This document shows, in pieces, positions 1 through 7,815 of a DNA stretch of 39,465 nt. A program made the translations under genes and the position numbers. The first letter of the stretch is position 1, and every line of letters starts with the position of its first letter. The stretch comes from Alphaproteobacteria bacterium MarineAlpha9_Bin6 (GTDB lineage: Bacteria > Pseudomonadota > Alphaproteobacteria > UBA7887). The stretch is taken from contig PTKE01000012.1 of assembly GCA_002937585.1 (NCBI GenBank), forward strand, positions 1 to 39,465, given 5' to 3'. Below the pieces are notes generated by a model, which had not been told where the DNA came from, did no database searches, and saw only the letters and a list, made by a program, of their open reading frames with translations.

Positions 1-268
1 CTTTCTTGAACTCCAGACGAAAATATAGATTTGATGACATGCTGTTATACAATATGCCTAAAAATTAGTCAAGAGGTAAACCCATGGCTCAAAAATGAGT
101 AAACATTAGTCATTTCATGTTTGGTGTTCTGTCTGTGATGATCCGCCATTCGAAAATGGATGCGTAGACGCATATTATGACTCCTGTGGAAATCCGAGTC
201 TGTGCCAGGAGTCTACATGTATGCGTTCGGAAAGCTTTAAATGCTCGGGGATCCAGTAACTACTTTAT
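1..268. other. non-coding start of window
   Basis: No convincing gene is seen. Two small inverted repeats are visible: ATGCGT-AG-ACGCAT around 160-173, and GACTCCTG at 179-186 with its exact complement CAGGAGTC at 206-213 (8-bp stem, 19-base loop). The second lies about 55 bases before a possible GTG-started ORF and could be a leader hairpin or chance. Confidence 0.3.
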
Positions 269-496
269 GTGCTCGGTGCTTCAGGAACTGCTGCATCCTA
301 TCGCTACGTCAAATCGGCGCGACCCGCAGAGGGTGTTGACGAGGTAATGGTACCCGGTGATCCAGAACGTGCCGCAAAGGCCAAGCGCCAGGAGAGTGGG
401 ATTTCGGTCGACGACGAAACCTGGCGTCAAGTTCTAGGTGCCGCGAATTCGGTCGGTTTAAGATCCAGCGACATTGATCAACTTATTGCGGCATGA
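269..496 (+). CDS. small hypothetical protein (doubtful)
   Basis: A 75-residue ORF begins at GTG 269, just after an in-frame TAA at 257-259. An internal ATG at 347 would give 49 residues. I recognise no family. The composition looks protein-like, with balanced codon use, a charged middle and an amphipathic C-terminus (GISVDDETWRQVLGAANS). No good ribosome binding site precedes the GTG. It could be a small real protein, the surviving 3' end of a decayed gene, or chance. It lies alone, with the DinB-like gene on the other strand downstream. Confidence 0.35.
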   Translation: MLGASGTAASYRYVKSARPAEGVDEVMVPGDPERAAKAKRQESGISVDDETWRQVLGAANSVGLRSSDIDQLIAA

Positions 497-608
497 CTGA
501 AAGTTTTTGGGTTGCTTGCAGTCTAGTTCTAAATAGTCGCCTCATCGATGCGGTTTGTCTCAATCTGAATATCGTTTGAATTGTCCCCGAAATGTCTAGG
601 TATCATGT

Positions 609-1427
609 TTACATGCGGTGACGGTCTGAGTTTCGCGTATACCGTGTGCCGCGGGCAGGGGGATTTCGAGGCGGGCCGGCGAAACATTGGGCGACTGCCA
701 TCCATCTGTTAGCGGTCTTGCCAACGACATTCAGTGTGGTGTCTTGGATATTTCTGGTTTGCGTGACCACCTGGCAGAATTCAGTCGCTGATCCCTCGAT
801 GTGGTTATCCTCGCAATGGTCGTTGAATTCCCACACATCGCCGGTAGGCCCACAGAGGCGCAAAAACGGCTTGTTATATGGCGTTTCCTCGCCACGATTC
901 ACAAAGGTCCAGCCAAAAGTGTTGTTGCCGATTACCACGATATTTTTGATGTAATTGCTGTCTTCGCGCACCACTCCTAAAAGGTCATAAACTTCTTGGC
1001 CGTGAGACCAAGTTTCCATTAGGCGGGCAGTGATACTGGACAAAACACTCATATCTGGTCCAGCCCACTTGACGCGTTTTTTTGGGTCAGCTTCTCGGAA
1101 ACTGCCGGCCATGCCAGTGTAGTAATCTCGCCATAACCTCAGAAGAGACTGACCTTTGATACCATCTAATTGCCTGTCGGTGTAGGCAACAAGGCTTTCT
1201 CCCGTCTTCTGGCTTTCCTGAAGATTTTTCAGTAACTGCAGAATTCCCTGCTCGTCTTTGAGGGACATATCAGCAGCATAGTTAAAATAGTGCAGGTGTT
1301 GTAATACGGTGTTGAGTGTCCAGTCTTTGAACTGAGTAGTTTGTTCTAAATCCTCGTCACTCAGCGGTTTAAGCAGTTGATACAATGCGTCGCTTTCTGT
1401 TTTGAAGTCTACCGCTTGTTGCAGCAT
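609..1427 (-). CDS. TIGR03084-like DinB/maleylpyruvate isomerase superfamily protein
   Basis: This 272-residue protein resembles the TIGR03084 group, predicted metal-binding proteins with the four-helix DinB / mycothiol-dependent maleylpyruvate isomerase fold. Visible signs are an early histidine pair (VLQHLHYF, H44 and H46), a second motif METWSHGQEVYD (H142, D148) that would complete the metal site, and a C-terminal domain ending in CFAGPPRNPPARGTR, typical of the group. The ATG start at 1427 follows a purine-rich AAAAAGG. The exact substrate is unknown. Mycothiol is actinobacterial, so in a proteobacterium another thiol or none may be used (inference). The gene stands alone, transcribed away from gmhA. 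Confidence 0.75.
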   Translation of the reverse strand: MLQQAVDFKTESDALYQLLKPLSDEDLEQTTQFKDWTLNTVLQHLHYFNYAADMSLKDEQGILQLLKNLQESQKTGESLVAYTDRQLDGIKGQSLLRLWRDYYTGMAGSFREADPKKRVKWAGPDMSVLSSITARLMETWSHGQEVYDLLGVVREDSNYIKNIVVIGNNTFGWTFVNRGEETPYNKPFLRLCGPTGDVWEFNDHCEDNHIEGSATEFCQVVTQTRNIQDTTLNVVGKTANRWMAVAQCFAGPPRNPPARGTRYTRNSDRHRM

Positions 1428-1731
1428 TTGCCTTTTTCTCTCACTGTGCGGTTTTAGGTTCCAAAAGCTTTTGATAGTCGTTTTCTAGGTAGCCTTGATT
1501 TCAAATAACAATTTGTTGGCTCACCTTTTTAGGATGTGGGGCAGCTAATGGCAAAGTGTTGGTTGGCAATTGTGGTGAGCAGTATGGTTAACAAGACACG
1601 AACCGAAGCGGTTGGTGATAAACTATCTCGTGCAGGCCGTTCGGGCCGTCTCATTCTTTTGTGTTATAATGAATAACTACCAACTTTTATTGGGTGTTAA
1701 TTGAGGGGTCATTCCTGAGCGAGATAATATC
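1428..1731. promoter_or_regulatory. divergent intergenic region with an extended -10 promoter candidate
   Basis: This 304-base gap separates the minus-strand DinB-like gene from gmhA. TGTTATAAT at 1662-1670 matches an extended -10 element (TGn plus TATAAT at 1665-1670), about 60 bases before the gmhA start. No good -35 is seen at the usual distance, as expected for an extended -10 promoter. A short GC-rich inverted repeat (GGCC-GTTCG-GGCC) lies just upstream around 1636-1648. Nothing coding is apparent. Confidence 0.4.
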
Positions 1732-2295
1732 TTGACTGTAAACCACTATTTAACTGAGGCTTCTAACTTATTAATCGAAGCGGCAAAAGGTGACCTCGAT
1801 CAGCCCGTCGCTGCGACAATTGAAACCCTAGTACGGGTGATCGGCGCAGGTAAACCCGTATTGGTTTGTGGTAACGGTGGTTCCGCTGCAGATGCCATGC
1901 ATATTGCTGGCGAGTTGGTGGGACGTTATTTGCTTGATCGCCCCGCGTATAAGGTTATTTCGCTTGGAAGCGATCCGGCCGTTACCACGGCATGGAGCAA
2001 CGATTTTGGTTATGAATCGCTCTTCGCTCGCCAAGTAGAGGGGCTTGGTGAGAGGGGTGGGGTATTGTGGTGCTTGAGCACGAGTGGAAACTCTGAAAAT
2101 GTTGTTCGCGCTGTCGATGCTGCTAAGAACCAGGGAATGACCACTATTGCGTTCACGGGTCGAGGAGGTGGGCGATTGGCGAATTCTGATATCTTAGTTG
2201 CAGTGCCATCACCATCGACTCCCCGTATCCAGGAAGTCCATACTTGTCTTTACCATTATGTTTGTGAGCAGGTTGAGCATCGTCTGACTGGTTGA
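1732..2295 (+). CDS. gmhA: D-sedoheptulose 7-phosphate isomerase (phosphoheptose isomerase)
   Basis: GmhA converts sedoheptulose 7-phosphate to D-glycero-manno-heptose 7-phosphate, the first step of heptose supply for lipopolysaccharide core; it is a cytosolic SIS-domain enzyme. The 187 residues are close to the usual ~190. The motif CGNGGSAADAMHIAGELVGR (47-66) and the phosphate loop STSGNSENV (117-124 region) are clear. Residues corresponding to the family's Zn ligands are all present: H57, E61, Q167 (RIQEVH) and H175. The start is TTG 1732; no ATG fits before the conserved region. No other heptose genes lie nearby; the neighbour apt is convergent. Confidence 0.9.
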   Translation: MTVNHYLTEASNLLIEAAKGDLDQPVAATIETLVRVIGAGKPVLVCGNGGSAADAMHIAGELVGRYLLDRPAYKVISLGSDPAVTTAWSNDFGYESLFARQVEGLGERGGVLWCLSTSGNSENVVRAVDAAKNQGMTTIAFTGRGGGRLANSDILVAVPSPSTPRIQEVHTCLYHYVCEQVEHRLTG

Positions 2296-2324
2296 GTCAA
2301 TTTATATGTTTTTGTTACTGGAAT

Positions 2325-2346
2325 TTGCTTTTAGGGCTTTAAGCAA
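2325..2346. terminator. weak hairpin between convergent gmhA and apt
   Basis: TTGCTT at 2325-2330 pairs with AAGCAA at 2341-2346 around a 10-base loop, in the 57-base gap between two convergent genes. There is no clear T tract on either side, so it is only a weak bidirectional terminator candidate. Confidence 0.25.
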
Positions 2347-2352
2347 GGCGCA

Positions 2353-2880
2353 TTATTTACCCTCAAACGCACATAGGCTAAAGACGTTGTAACCAAGTTT
2401 TTCCAGTCGAGATCGGCCGCCAACATCTGGTAGGTCAACAACGAAACAGCATTCTCTGACGTCCCCGCCGGTCTTTTCTATCAGATGAATAGTGGCCTCA
2501 GCGGTTCCACCGGTGGCAAGAAGATCATCAACCAAAAGCACTAATTCGCCTTCCTTAATCGCGTCAGTATGCATTTCCAATACGTCCGTGCCGTATTCAA
2601 GTTCATATGTGTGGGATACGGTAGCCGCGGGTAATTTCCCCTTTTTGCGGATAGGCACAAATCCAACACTGAGTTGGTGCGCAAGAGGTGCTCCAAAAAT
2701 GAAGCCTCGTGCCTCGATTCCAGCGACCTTGTCAATTTTGATTCCGGTGTAGCGTTGTACCATTTTGTTAACGGACAGCCGGAAACCTTGTGGATCAGCG
2801 AGTAGGGTCGTGATGTCTCGGAACATAACTCCCTTTTTTGGGTAGTTGGGGATGGTTCGAATCAGAGATTTGATTGGCAT
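2353..2880 (-). CDS. apt: adenine phosphoribosyltransferase
   Basis: Apt salvages adenine by joining it to PRPP to give AMP and pyrophosphate in the cytosol. The 175-residue product has the typical opening [18 protein letters not shown], the EARGF motif at about 57-61, and the PRPP-binding loop [13 protein letters not shown] at about 114-126, all intact. The frame stays open upstream to 3057, but the start chosen is ATG 2880 because it follows a good Shine-Dalgarno (TTGGAG, nine bases away) and matches the family's N-terminus and length (E. coli Apt is 183). The longer upstream frame has no family resemblance. Confidence 0.95.
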   Translation of the reverse strand: MPIKSLIRTIPNYPKKGVMFRDITTLLADPQGFRLSVNKMVQRYTGIKIDKVAGIEARGFIFGAPLAHQLSVGFVPIRKKGKLPAATVSHTYELEYGTDVLEMHTDAIKEGELVLLVDDLLATGGTAEATIHLIEKTGGDVRECCFVVDLPDVGGRSRLEKLGYNVFSLCAFEGK

Positions 2881-3211
2881 CAAATTGCGCTCCAATTGAT
2901 TGAAGTGTCCTGTGGCGCTCTTAAAGACCAGTAAGATACTGTGCTCTGTGGCATGATGCCACTTCCCTTCCCTTTCATGTGTTAAGGGCTTGTTGCTGAG
3001 CGATGGCACATTATATGGTTCGTTATGTTTTGGTCCGGAGAGGACGAGTGATCCCACCAGGCGACGAATAGGTTATGGGTAGAAACTACCGTCGACCATT
3101 GCGGTAACGGGAGATGATCTGGCGTACAATCGTTGCTCCCCCACTTTTGCAGTAAGCGATACCTGTCCTGGGCTTGGGTGACTCGGTGGTAAACGTTTAA
3201 AGGAGGGTTAA
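2881..3211. promoter_or_regulatory. divergent promoter region of apt and the MORN gene
   Basis: These 331 bases separate divergently transcribed apt and the MORN-repeat gene. Open frames here are extensions or shadows without recognisable protein features. A strong Shine-Dalgarno, AGGAGGG at 3201-3207, precedes the TTG start of the MORN gene by four bases. I could not pick out a convincing -35/-10 pair. Confidence 0.35.
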
Positions 3212-4198
3212 TTGTCAAGTATTGGTGGAGGCGCGCTTCCCATCAGGCATGGTGGTTGGATCTTGGCACTTCTTTTGATTGCTATTTGTATGATTATTTC
3301 CCCCACAGACGCCCCTGTTCTTGGTCAAGAACAGAACGTGGCGCCTATAATTGAGCCCGATGGCGAGGACGCATTGGCGACTCTAAAAAGCGGGATCATC
3401 GATTTTGCGAGTGGCAGCCGATATGAGGGCGAGCTGAGCAACGGGAAAATGGACGGTGTTGGTACATTCCACTATGCCAACGGTGATATATATGAGGGTC
3501 AATTTTATGATGGACAAATGCACGGTTTCGGCCAGCTATCTTTTTCTAATGGGGACCGATATGAGGGCGTGTTTGTCGCCGGCAAACGCGAAGGCCGAGG
3601 GTTGTTGATTTTTTCCAATGGTCATCGTTATGAGGGAGATTTCAGTGATGGCCAAATGGATGGCGAAGGTGTCTTGATTTTTGCTAACGGAGACCGCTAC
3701 GAAGGCGAATTCTCTGCCGGGACGCGGCATGGCAAGGGCGGGTTTATGTTTGCCAATGGTGACACTTTTGAGGGCACCTTTTCGGACGGAGAGATGCACG
3801 GTACGGGGGTGTTTACCTTTGCCAGTGGGCACCTCTATGAGGGTGATTATGTCGGAGGTCTTTGGCATGGGAAAGGTGAACTAACGTTAGCTAACGGAGA
3901 CGTTTACCAGGGTGATTTTGTTGAAGGGCGGCGCCATGGTAAAGGCCTTTATACTTTTTCCAGCGGCAACGTTTACGAAGGAAGTTTTGCCGACGACAAG
4001 ATGCACGGAGAGGGGATCTTTACGTATTCCAATGGAGATCGGTACGTGGGCACTTTTGCCGACGGTCTGCAAAACGGTCCTGGAGTGATACATTATGTTG
4101 ACGGTGGGCGCTTTGAAGGGGCTTTTCAAAATGGCAAACGCTCTGGCAAGGGCGTTATGGTCTATGCCAATGGCGACCGAATAGAGGGCGAGTTTTAA
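3212..4198 (+). CDS. exported MORN-repeat protein
   Basis: A 328-residue protein with a hydrophobic N-terminal segment (about 15-31), read as a signal peptide or membrane anchor, then a spacer, then 11 complete 23-residue MORN repeats from residue 70 plus the first six residues of a twelfth at the very C-terminus. The pattern is RYEGxFxxGxxHGxGxxxFxNGD. MORN repeats form elongated beta-hairpin sheets that in other proteins bind lipids or scaffold complexes. There is no catalytic domain, so function is unknown; a periplasmic or membrane-tethered scaffold is my inference. The start is TTG 3212, supported by AGGAGGG four bases upstream and by the signal sequence. The regular repeats probably arose by internal duplication. 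Confidence 0.85.
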   Translation: MSSIGGGALPIRHGGWILALLLIAICMIISPTDAPVLGQEQNVAPIIEPDGEDALATLKSGIIDFASGSRYEGELSNGKMDGVGTFHYANGDIYEGQFYDGQMHGFGQLSFSNGDRYEGVFVAGKREGRGLLIFSNGHRYEGDFSDGQMDGEGVLIFANGDRYEGEFSAGTRHGKGGFMFANGDTFEGTFSDGEMHGTGVFTFASGHLYEGDYVGGLWHGKGELTLANGDVYQGDFVEGRRHGKGLYTFSSGNVYEGSFADDKMHGEGIFTYSNGDRYVGTFADGLQNGPGVIHYVDGGRFEGAFQNGKRSGKGVMVYANGDRIEGEF

Positions 4199-4335
4199 GT
4201 TTGGTGCGGCGAAGTTATGGATTCGAAAAATTGTGCTGACTTGGAATTTTTTGCACGCACATTACGAATAGATGGTTTTAAAGTTGTTTGCTTCCAACGA
4301 AAATTGGTTGGGTTAACGTGATCCAACGCTGATTC

Positions 4336-4740
4336 TTATTGATTTGGCTTCCTTACTTGACTCGATAAGGCTGCAAAGTTCTCAATCCGTAGATAGGGTG
4401 TGAAAATGATTCCTGCCAAATCGGAACCAACGTTCGGTCGGCCAGTCCGTCCGTTTTGAAATCCCGAGAAAATGGCACCTGCTACACTCCAAGAATGCGA
4501 TGAGATTACGATTATCTTATTTGTCTCGATGCCAAGTTTAGTTTGCATCGTTTGTTGTACAGCAGCGTCGGGTTTGAAGGTTGCAATGTCCTCGACAGAG
4601 AAAATGCGATCCAATATGTCTAATAAACTGGTTGCGTTGACTACCAATTTCGCCATATCGCAACAATGATCCGTGAGTGCCACGGACTTAGTGTTGAGCT
4701 TTCTAGAGCCGTGAGAGATTGTTCTACGTCGACTGGACAC
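4336..4740 (-). pseudogene. C-terminal half of a type II haloacid dehalogenase (HAD superfamily) remnant
   Basis: The translated frame matches the second half of (S)-2-haloacid dehalogenases: a cap/core segment LLDILDRIFSVEDIATFKP with the conserved motif III Lys (FKP), then IVISSHSWSVAGAIFSGF, corresponding to the family motif SSHxWDxAGA, then a degraded C-terminal region. The N-terminal half with the nucleophilic Asp (DxFGT) is absent; I translated parts of the minus strand upstream to about 5000 and did not find it. The motif IV acidic residue expected after the Trp is Ser. The ORF start has no good ribosome site. Truncation plus loss of catalytic residues indicates a decaying pseudogene; alternatively a small unrelated protein is possible. 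Confidence 0.6.
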
Positions 4741-5517
4741 GAGTTAGATCTCTTATAGCTATCGGTTGAGTGACATCGTAATGCTCCTCCGTCCGACGCG
4801 GCCCATATCGCTTAGGGGTAATATCCAGGATGTGGTGAATTATTTATTGAGATGGCAGTTGCGTTTCGTCAACGCGCGAAGTCATAAATATTTGAATCGC
4901 TTTCGGTGCCGGGGGCGATTGAAATCTTCGCTTAATGGCCTGAAGGCATTATCGCATCCAGCCAATGTTGAACGGATGCCAAAAAGAGTGCCATACATCA
5001 TATTGAGAGCACAAACCTTAATAGATCCTATATATCGGACCATGATGTGTGGGTTCCCATACTATTTTTTGCGTTAATGCGCATCACTTTGCTTGTTAAT
5101 ACTCCCGCGCAATAACTTTCGGGGGCGCCGGAATGTTTTTTTAAATACGTTTTTGCGGAGGGTAATGGGGATAATGCTGATAGGTTTTTGGTCTTGCGTC
5201 AAAAGTCGCTGAGAGCTGAGGACGGGGTATGAAATAATAGGTTCACGATTTTTGAACGCCGATATGCATTTCGACGAAAAGAGGTATTTGTTACTTCCAG
5301 AGCACATGAGAACTGTTAGGTTATTTTAGCATTCGTTATCGGGTATATTGGTTATAACTGTCGGTTTCACGGCTATTTTGAGCCATCGTACGCGATGCAG
5401 GTTTTTTGGCCATGCGCGCTCAGCCCGAAGAAATCGACTCAGGGGAGGATCGTCTTCCAACTCCCGACCTTGGTTGGGTCGGTAGTGGATCACAATTAAA
5501 AAGAAACAGGCAAAGAG
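4741..5517. other. long poorly coding stretch upstream of the EF-G-like gene
   Basis: These 777 bases contain only ORFs without recognisable features or proper start contexts (4766-5077 plus, 5074-5307 minus, and a 38-codon frame from ATG 5412 that runs into the next gene). Together with the HAD remnant next door this looks like decayed sequence. Near its end CCGACC and GGTCGG around 5464-5483 form a small hairpin about 35 bases before the EF-G-like start. No tRNA-like structure was recognised. Confidence 0.4.
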
Positions 5518-7557
5518 ATGGCGAATAAACCAGCGTCCGGCCCGCGAAGTATCGCGCTGATTGGGCCCTATTCCAGCGGCAAAACCACTTTGCTCGAGAA
5601 CTTATTATCTGCAGCTGGCGCGATTTCGCGCAAGGGGACAATAAAGGAAGGAAATACTGTCGGTGATTCATCGCCAGAAGCAAGATCCCGTAATATGAGC
5701 GTGGAAATTTCTACCGCAACTTTCGAGTTCGGAAGAGAAACGTTTACAATACTCGATTGTCCTGGCTCTATAGAATTATTACAGGAGTCTCTGGATGCGC
5801 TGGTTGGCGTGGATGCGGCGGTGGTGGTGTGCGAGGCTGACGCCGATCGTGCTGTGGCAATGACACCATTGCTGCGGTTTTTAGACGTTCACAAAATACC
5901 GTTCCTCGTGTTCGTGAATAAGATGGATCGTTTGACCACGGATCTGAACTCGTTTGTGTCAGCGCTGGGTGGTCTAACCCAGCGTCCACTTGCGCTCCGC
6001 CAATTACCGCTTGTTGAAGCGGATGAAGTGACAGGTTATGTGGATGTGATACACCGACGTTGCCACAGGTATGCCTCGGATGAAGAATCGACAACAATTG
6101 ATGTGCCGGAAGGGATGCAAGCCGACCTTGAAGGAACTCGCACTGAACTTCTCGAGGCTCTAGCTGACTTCGACGATACTTTGCTCGAACGCCTGCTGGA
6201 GGATGATATTCCTTCGCTAGAAGAGGCTTATGAAAATTGGAATGGAGCATTTGGGGCTGCAAAAATTGCACCGGTATTGATTGGTGCCGCAGAGTCCGGA
6301 CACGGTGTACACCGACTACTAAAGTCTCTCCGACACGACGTTCCTGAAAACTCGGTGACAGCTGCCCGCGTTGGCCTGGACAAAGGCGCCGAATGTGTTG
6401 CGCAAGTTCTCAAGACGTACCATACCGCTTCGAGTGGGAAGATGTCGTTGATTCGTATATGGTGTGGTGCACTCAGGGATGGTGCTTCGCTCAATGGTCA
6501 ACGTGTGGCAAGTGTTAACCGCATGGTCGGCCAGGAGATCAACAAACTGTCCGAGTCCAGGGGTGGTGATATTGTAGCACTTGGACGTATGGATGGGGTG
6601 AAGACGGGTGATATTTTATCGACCAATGGCGAGATAAGTGCGCCAGATGTTTTAAAGGTCGAGGTGTTGGCACCAATTTACGCATTTGCGGTTAAGGCCG
6701 AAAGTCGTCAAGACGAGGTTAAATTGTCGGATGCTCTACAGAAGCTGGTTGAGGAAGACCGCTCCCTTAGCTTTGAGGCGGACGCCGAGACACACCAAAT
6801 GTTACTAAGGGGTCAAGGTGAAATTCACCTTCAGATTGCTCTTGCGCGGGCACGTACCAAATATTCATTACCCTTAGTTACGGACCGACCTGCAGTGCCC
6901 TATAAGGAGACAATTCGGAAGCCAGTAAGCCGAATACAGGGTCGGCACAAGAAACAAAGCGGTGGACACGGCCAATTTGGCGATGTGTTCTTGGATATCA
7001 AACCATTGCCACGCGGTAGCGGCTTTGAATTTCACGATAAGATCGCTGGCGGTGTCGTACCAAAGCAGTATATTCCGGCTGTCCAGAACGGTGTGGCTGC
7101 GTATTGTGAACGCGGTCCTCTGGGCTTTCCAGTAGTTGATTTGGCCGTGACGTTAGTGTTTGGATCCTATCACGCTGTGGATAGTTCTGAGCTCGCGTTT
7201 ACCACCGCTGGACGGTTAGCAATGGGCACAGGTATGCCCCAATGCAGCCCGGTACTATTGGAGCCAGTTTATACGGTTCATGTTCATGTGCCCAATGAGT
7301 TTACACCGTATATTCAACGATTGTTGAGTGGCCGACGTGGCCAGATCTCGGGTTTTGAAGCCCGCGAGGGTTGGCAGGGCTGGGATTCCGTGTCAGCTCA
7401 GCTTCCTCAGGTAGAAACGCACGACCTAATTATCGAGCTGCGTTCTCTGACGCGCGGTGTTGGCAGTTTTGACTGTGAGTTTGATAGACTTCAGGAATTG
7501 ACTGGCAAACTGGCGGAGGACGTTGTTGCTGCCCGCACTACAAAGGATACTGCTTGA
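5518..7557 (+). CDS. elongation factor G-like translational GTPase (EF-G paralogue)
   Basis: A 679-residue GTPase with the EF-G domain order: G domain with P-loop GPYSSGKT (16-23), G3 DCPGS (80-84), G4 NKMD (134-137) and a G5-like GAAESGHG; then the domain II beta-barrel and domains III-V, including the segment KKQSGGHGQFGDV typical of EF-G domain IV and a C-terminal LSGRRGQISG. Canonical EF-G has DTPGH in G3, whose His promotes GTP hydrolysis; here it is Ser84. The switch I region also departs from the EF-G RGIT consensus. This is the pattern of the EF-G-like paralogue group common in alphaproteobacteria, whose role is not settled. It is not the housekeeping fusA, which sits with rpsL-rpsG-tuf. 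The ATG start follows AAAGAG. Confidence 0.85.
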   Translation: MANKPASGPRSIALIGPYSSGKTTLLENLLSAAGAISRKGTIKEGNTVGDSSPEARSRNMSVEISTATFEFGRETFTILDCPGSIELLQESLDALVGVDAAVVVCEADADRAVAMTPLLRFLDVHKIPFLVFVNKMDRLTTDLNSFVSALGGLTQRPLALRQLPLVEADEVTGYVDVIHRRCHRYASDEESTTIDVPEGMQADLEGTRTELLEALADFDDTLLERLLEDDIPSLEEAYENWNGAFGAAKIAPVLIGAAESGHGVHRLLKSLRHDVPENSVTAARVGLDKGAECVAQVLKTYHTASSGKMSLIRIWCGALRDGASLNGQRVASVNRMVGQEINKLSESRGGDIVALGRMDGVKTGDILSTNGEISAPDVLKVEVLAPIYAFAVKAESRQDEVKLSDALQKLVEEDRSLSFEADAETHQMLLRGQGEIHLQIALARARTKYSLPLVTDRPAVPYKETIRKPVSRIQGRHKKQSGGHGQFGDVFLDIKPLPRGSGFEFHDKIAGGVVPKQYIPAVQNGVAAYCERGPLGFPVVDLAVTLVFGSYHAVDSSELAFTTAGRLAMGTGMPQCSPVLLEPVYTVHVHVPNEFTPYIQRLLSGRRGQISGFEAREGWQGWDSVSAQLPQVETHDLIIELRSLTRGVGSFDCEFDRLQELTGKLAEDVVAARTTKDTA

Positions 7558-7815
7558 TAATGTGCTCACCCGGAAGCTTGTTAGAACGCTACTCTAGTCT
7601 ACTCTGGTTAAAAGTTTTCGGCGCTGGTGTCGCTATGCGAGTGCCCCCGGCACGGTTTGCGAGATAGAATTGCTGATGGGTCTTGTCAGCAGGCCGTTTA
7701 ACGAAAATAATCTGCCGACTTTTCGCTGTCGTTGAGGTCGGCTTTCATTTTGAGGGAGGGCGTGCCGAAATTACCTCGTAACCCTACGGGGGAACATGGT
7801 TTCCGCCAAAATCGC
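7558..7815 (+). promoter_or_regulatory. leader region of the acyl-CoA synthetase-liv operon
   Basis: This 258-base gap precedes the first gene of the transport operon and presumably holds its promoter. The reading frame of the synthetase is open back to a TTG at 7732, but those extra 28 residues show no family similarity. No operator or terminator stands out. Confidence 0.3.

Noticed and set aside
2881-3057. N-terminal extension of the apt frame
   Set aside because: ATG 2880 has a good Shine-Dalgarno and matches the family start; the extension resembles no Apt sequence.
2982-3218. 78-codon minus-strand frame between apt and the MORN gene
   Set aside because: It overlaps the MORN start, has no family features and no good ribosome site, and the region is a natural divergent promoter.
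4766-5077. 103-codon plus-strand frame
   Set aside because: It shows no recognisable motif, has an Arg-rich, random-looking composition, and sits in a decayed region; I could not support it as a gene.
5074-5307. 77-codon minus-strand frame
   Set aside because: No recognisable features or start signal; considered as the missing N-terminal part of the haloacid dehalogenase, but it lacks the DxFGT nucleophile motif.
5412-5529. 38-codon plus-strand frame running into the EF-G-like gene start
   Set aside because: Acidic, protein-like at first glance but with no ribosome site or family, and it overlaps the next start out of frame; chance is more likely.
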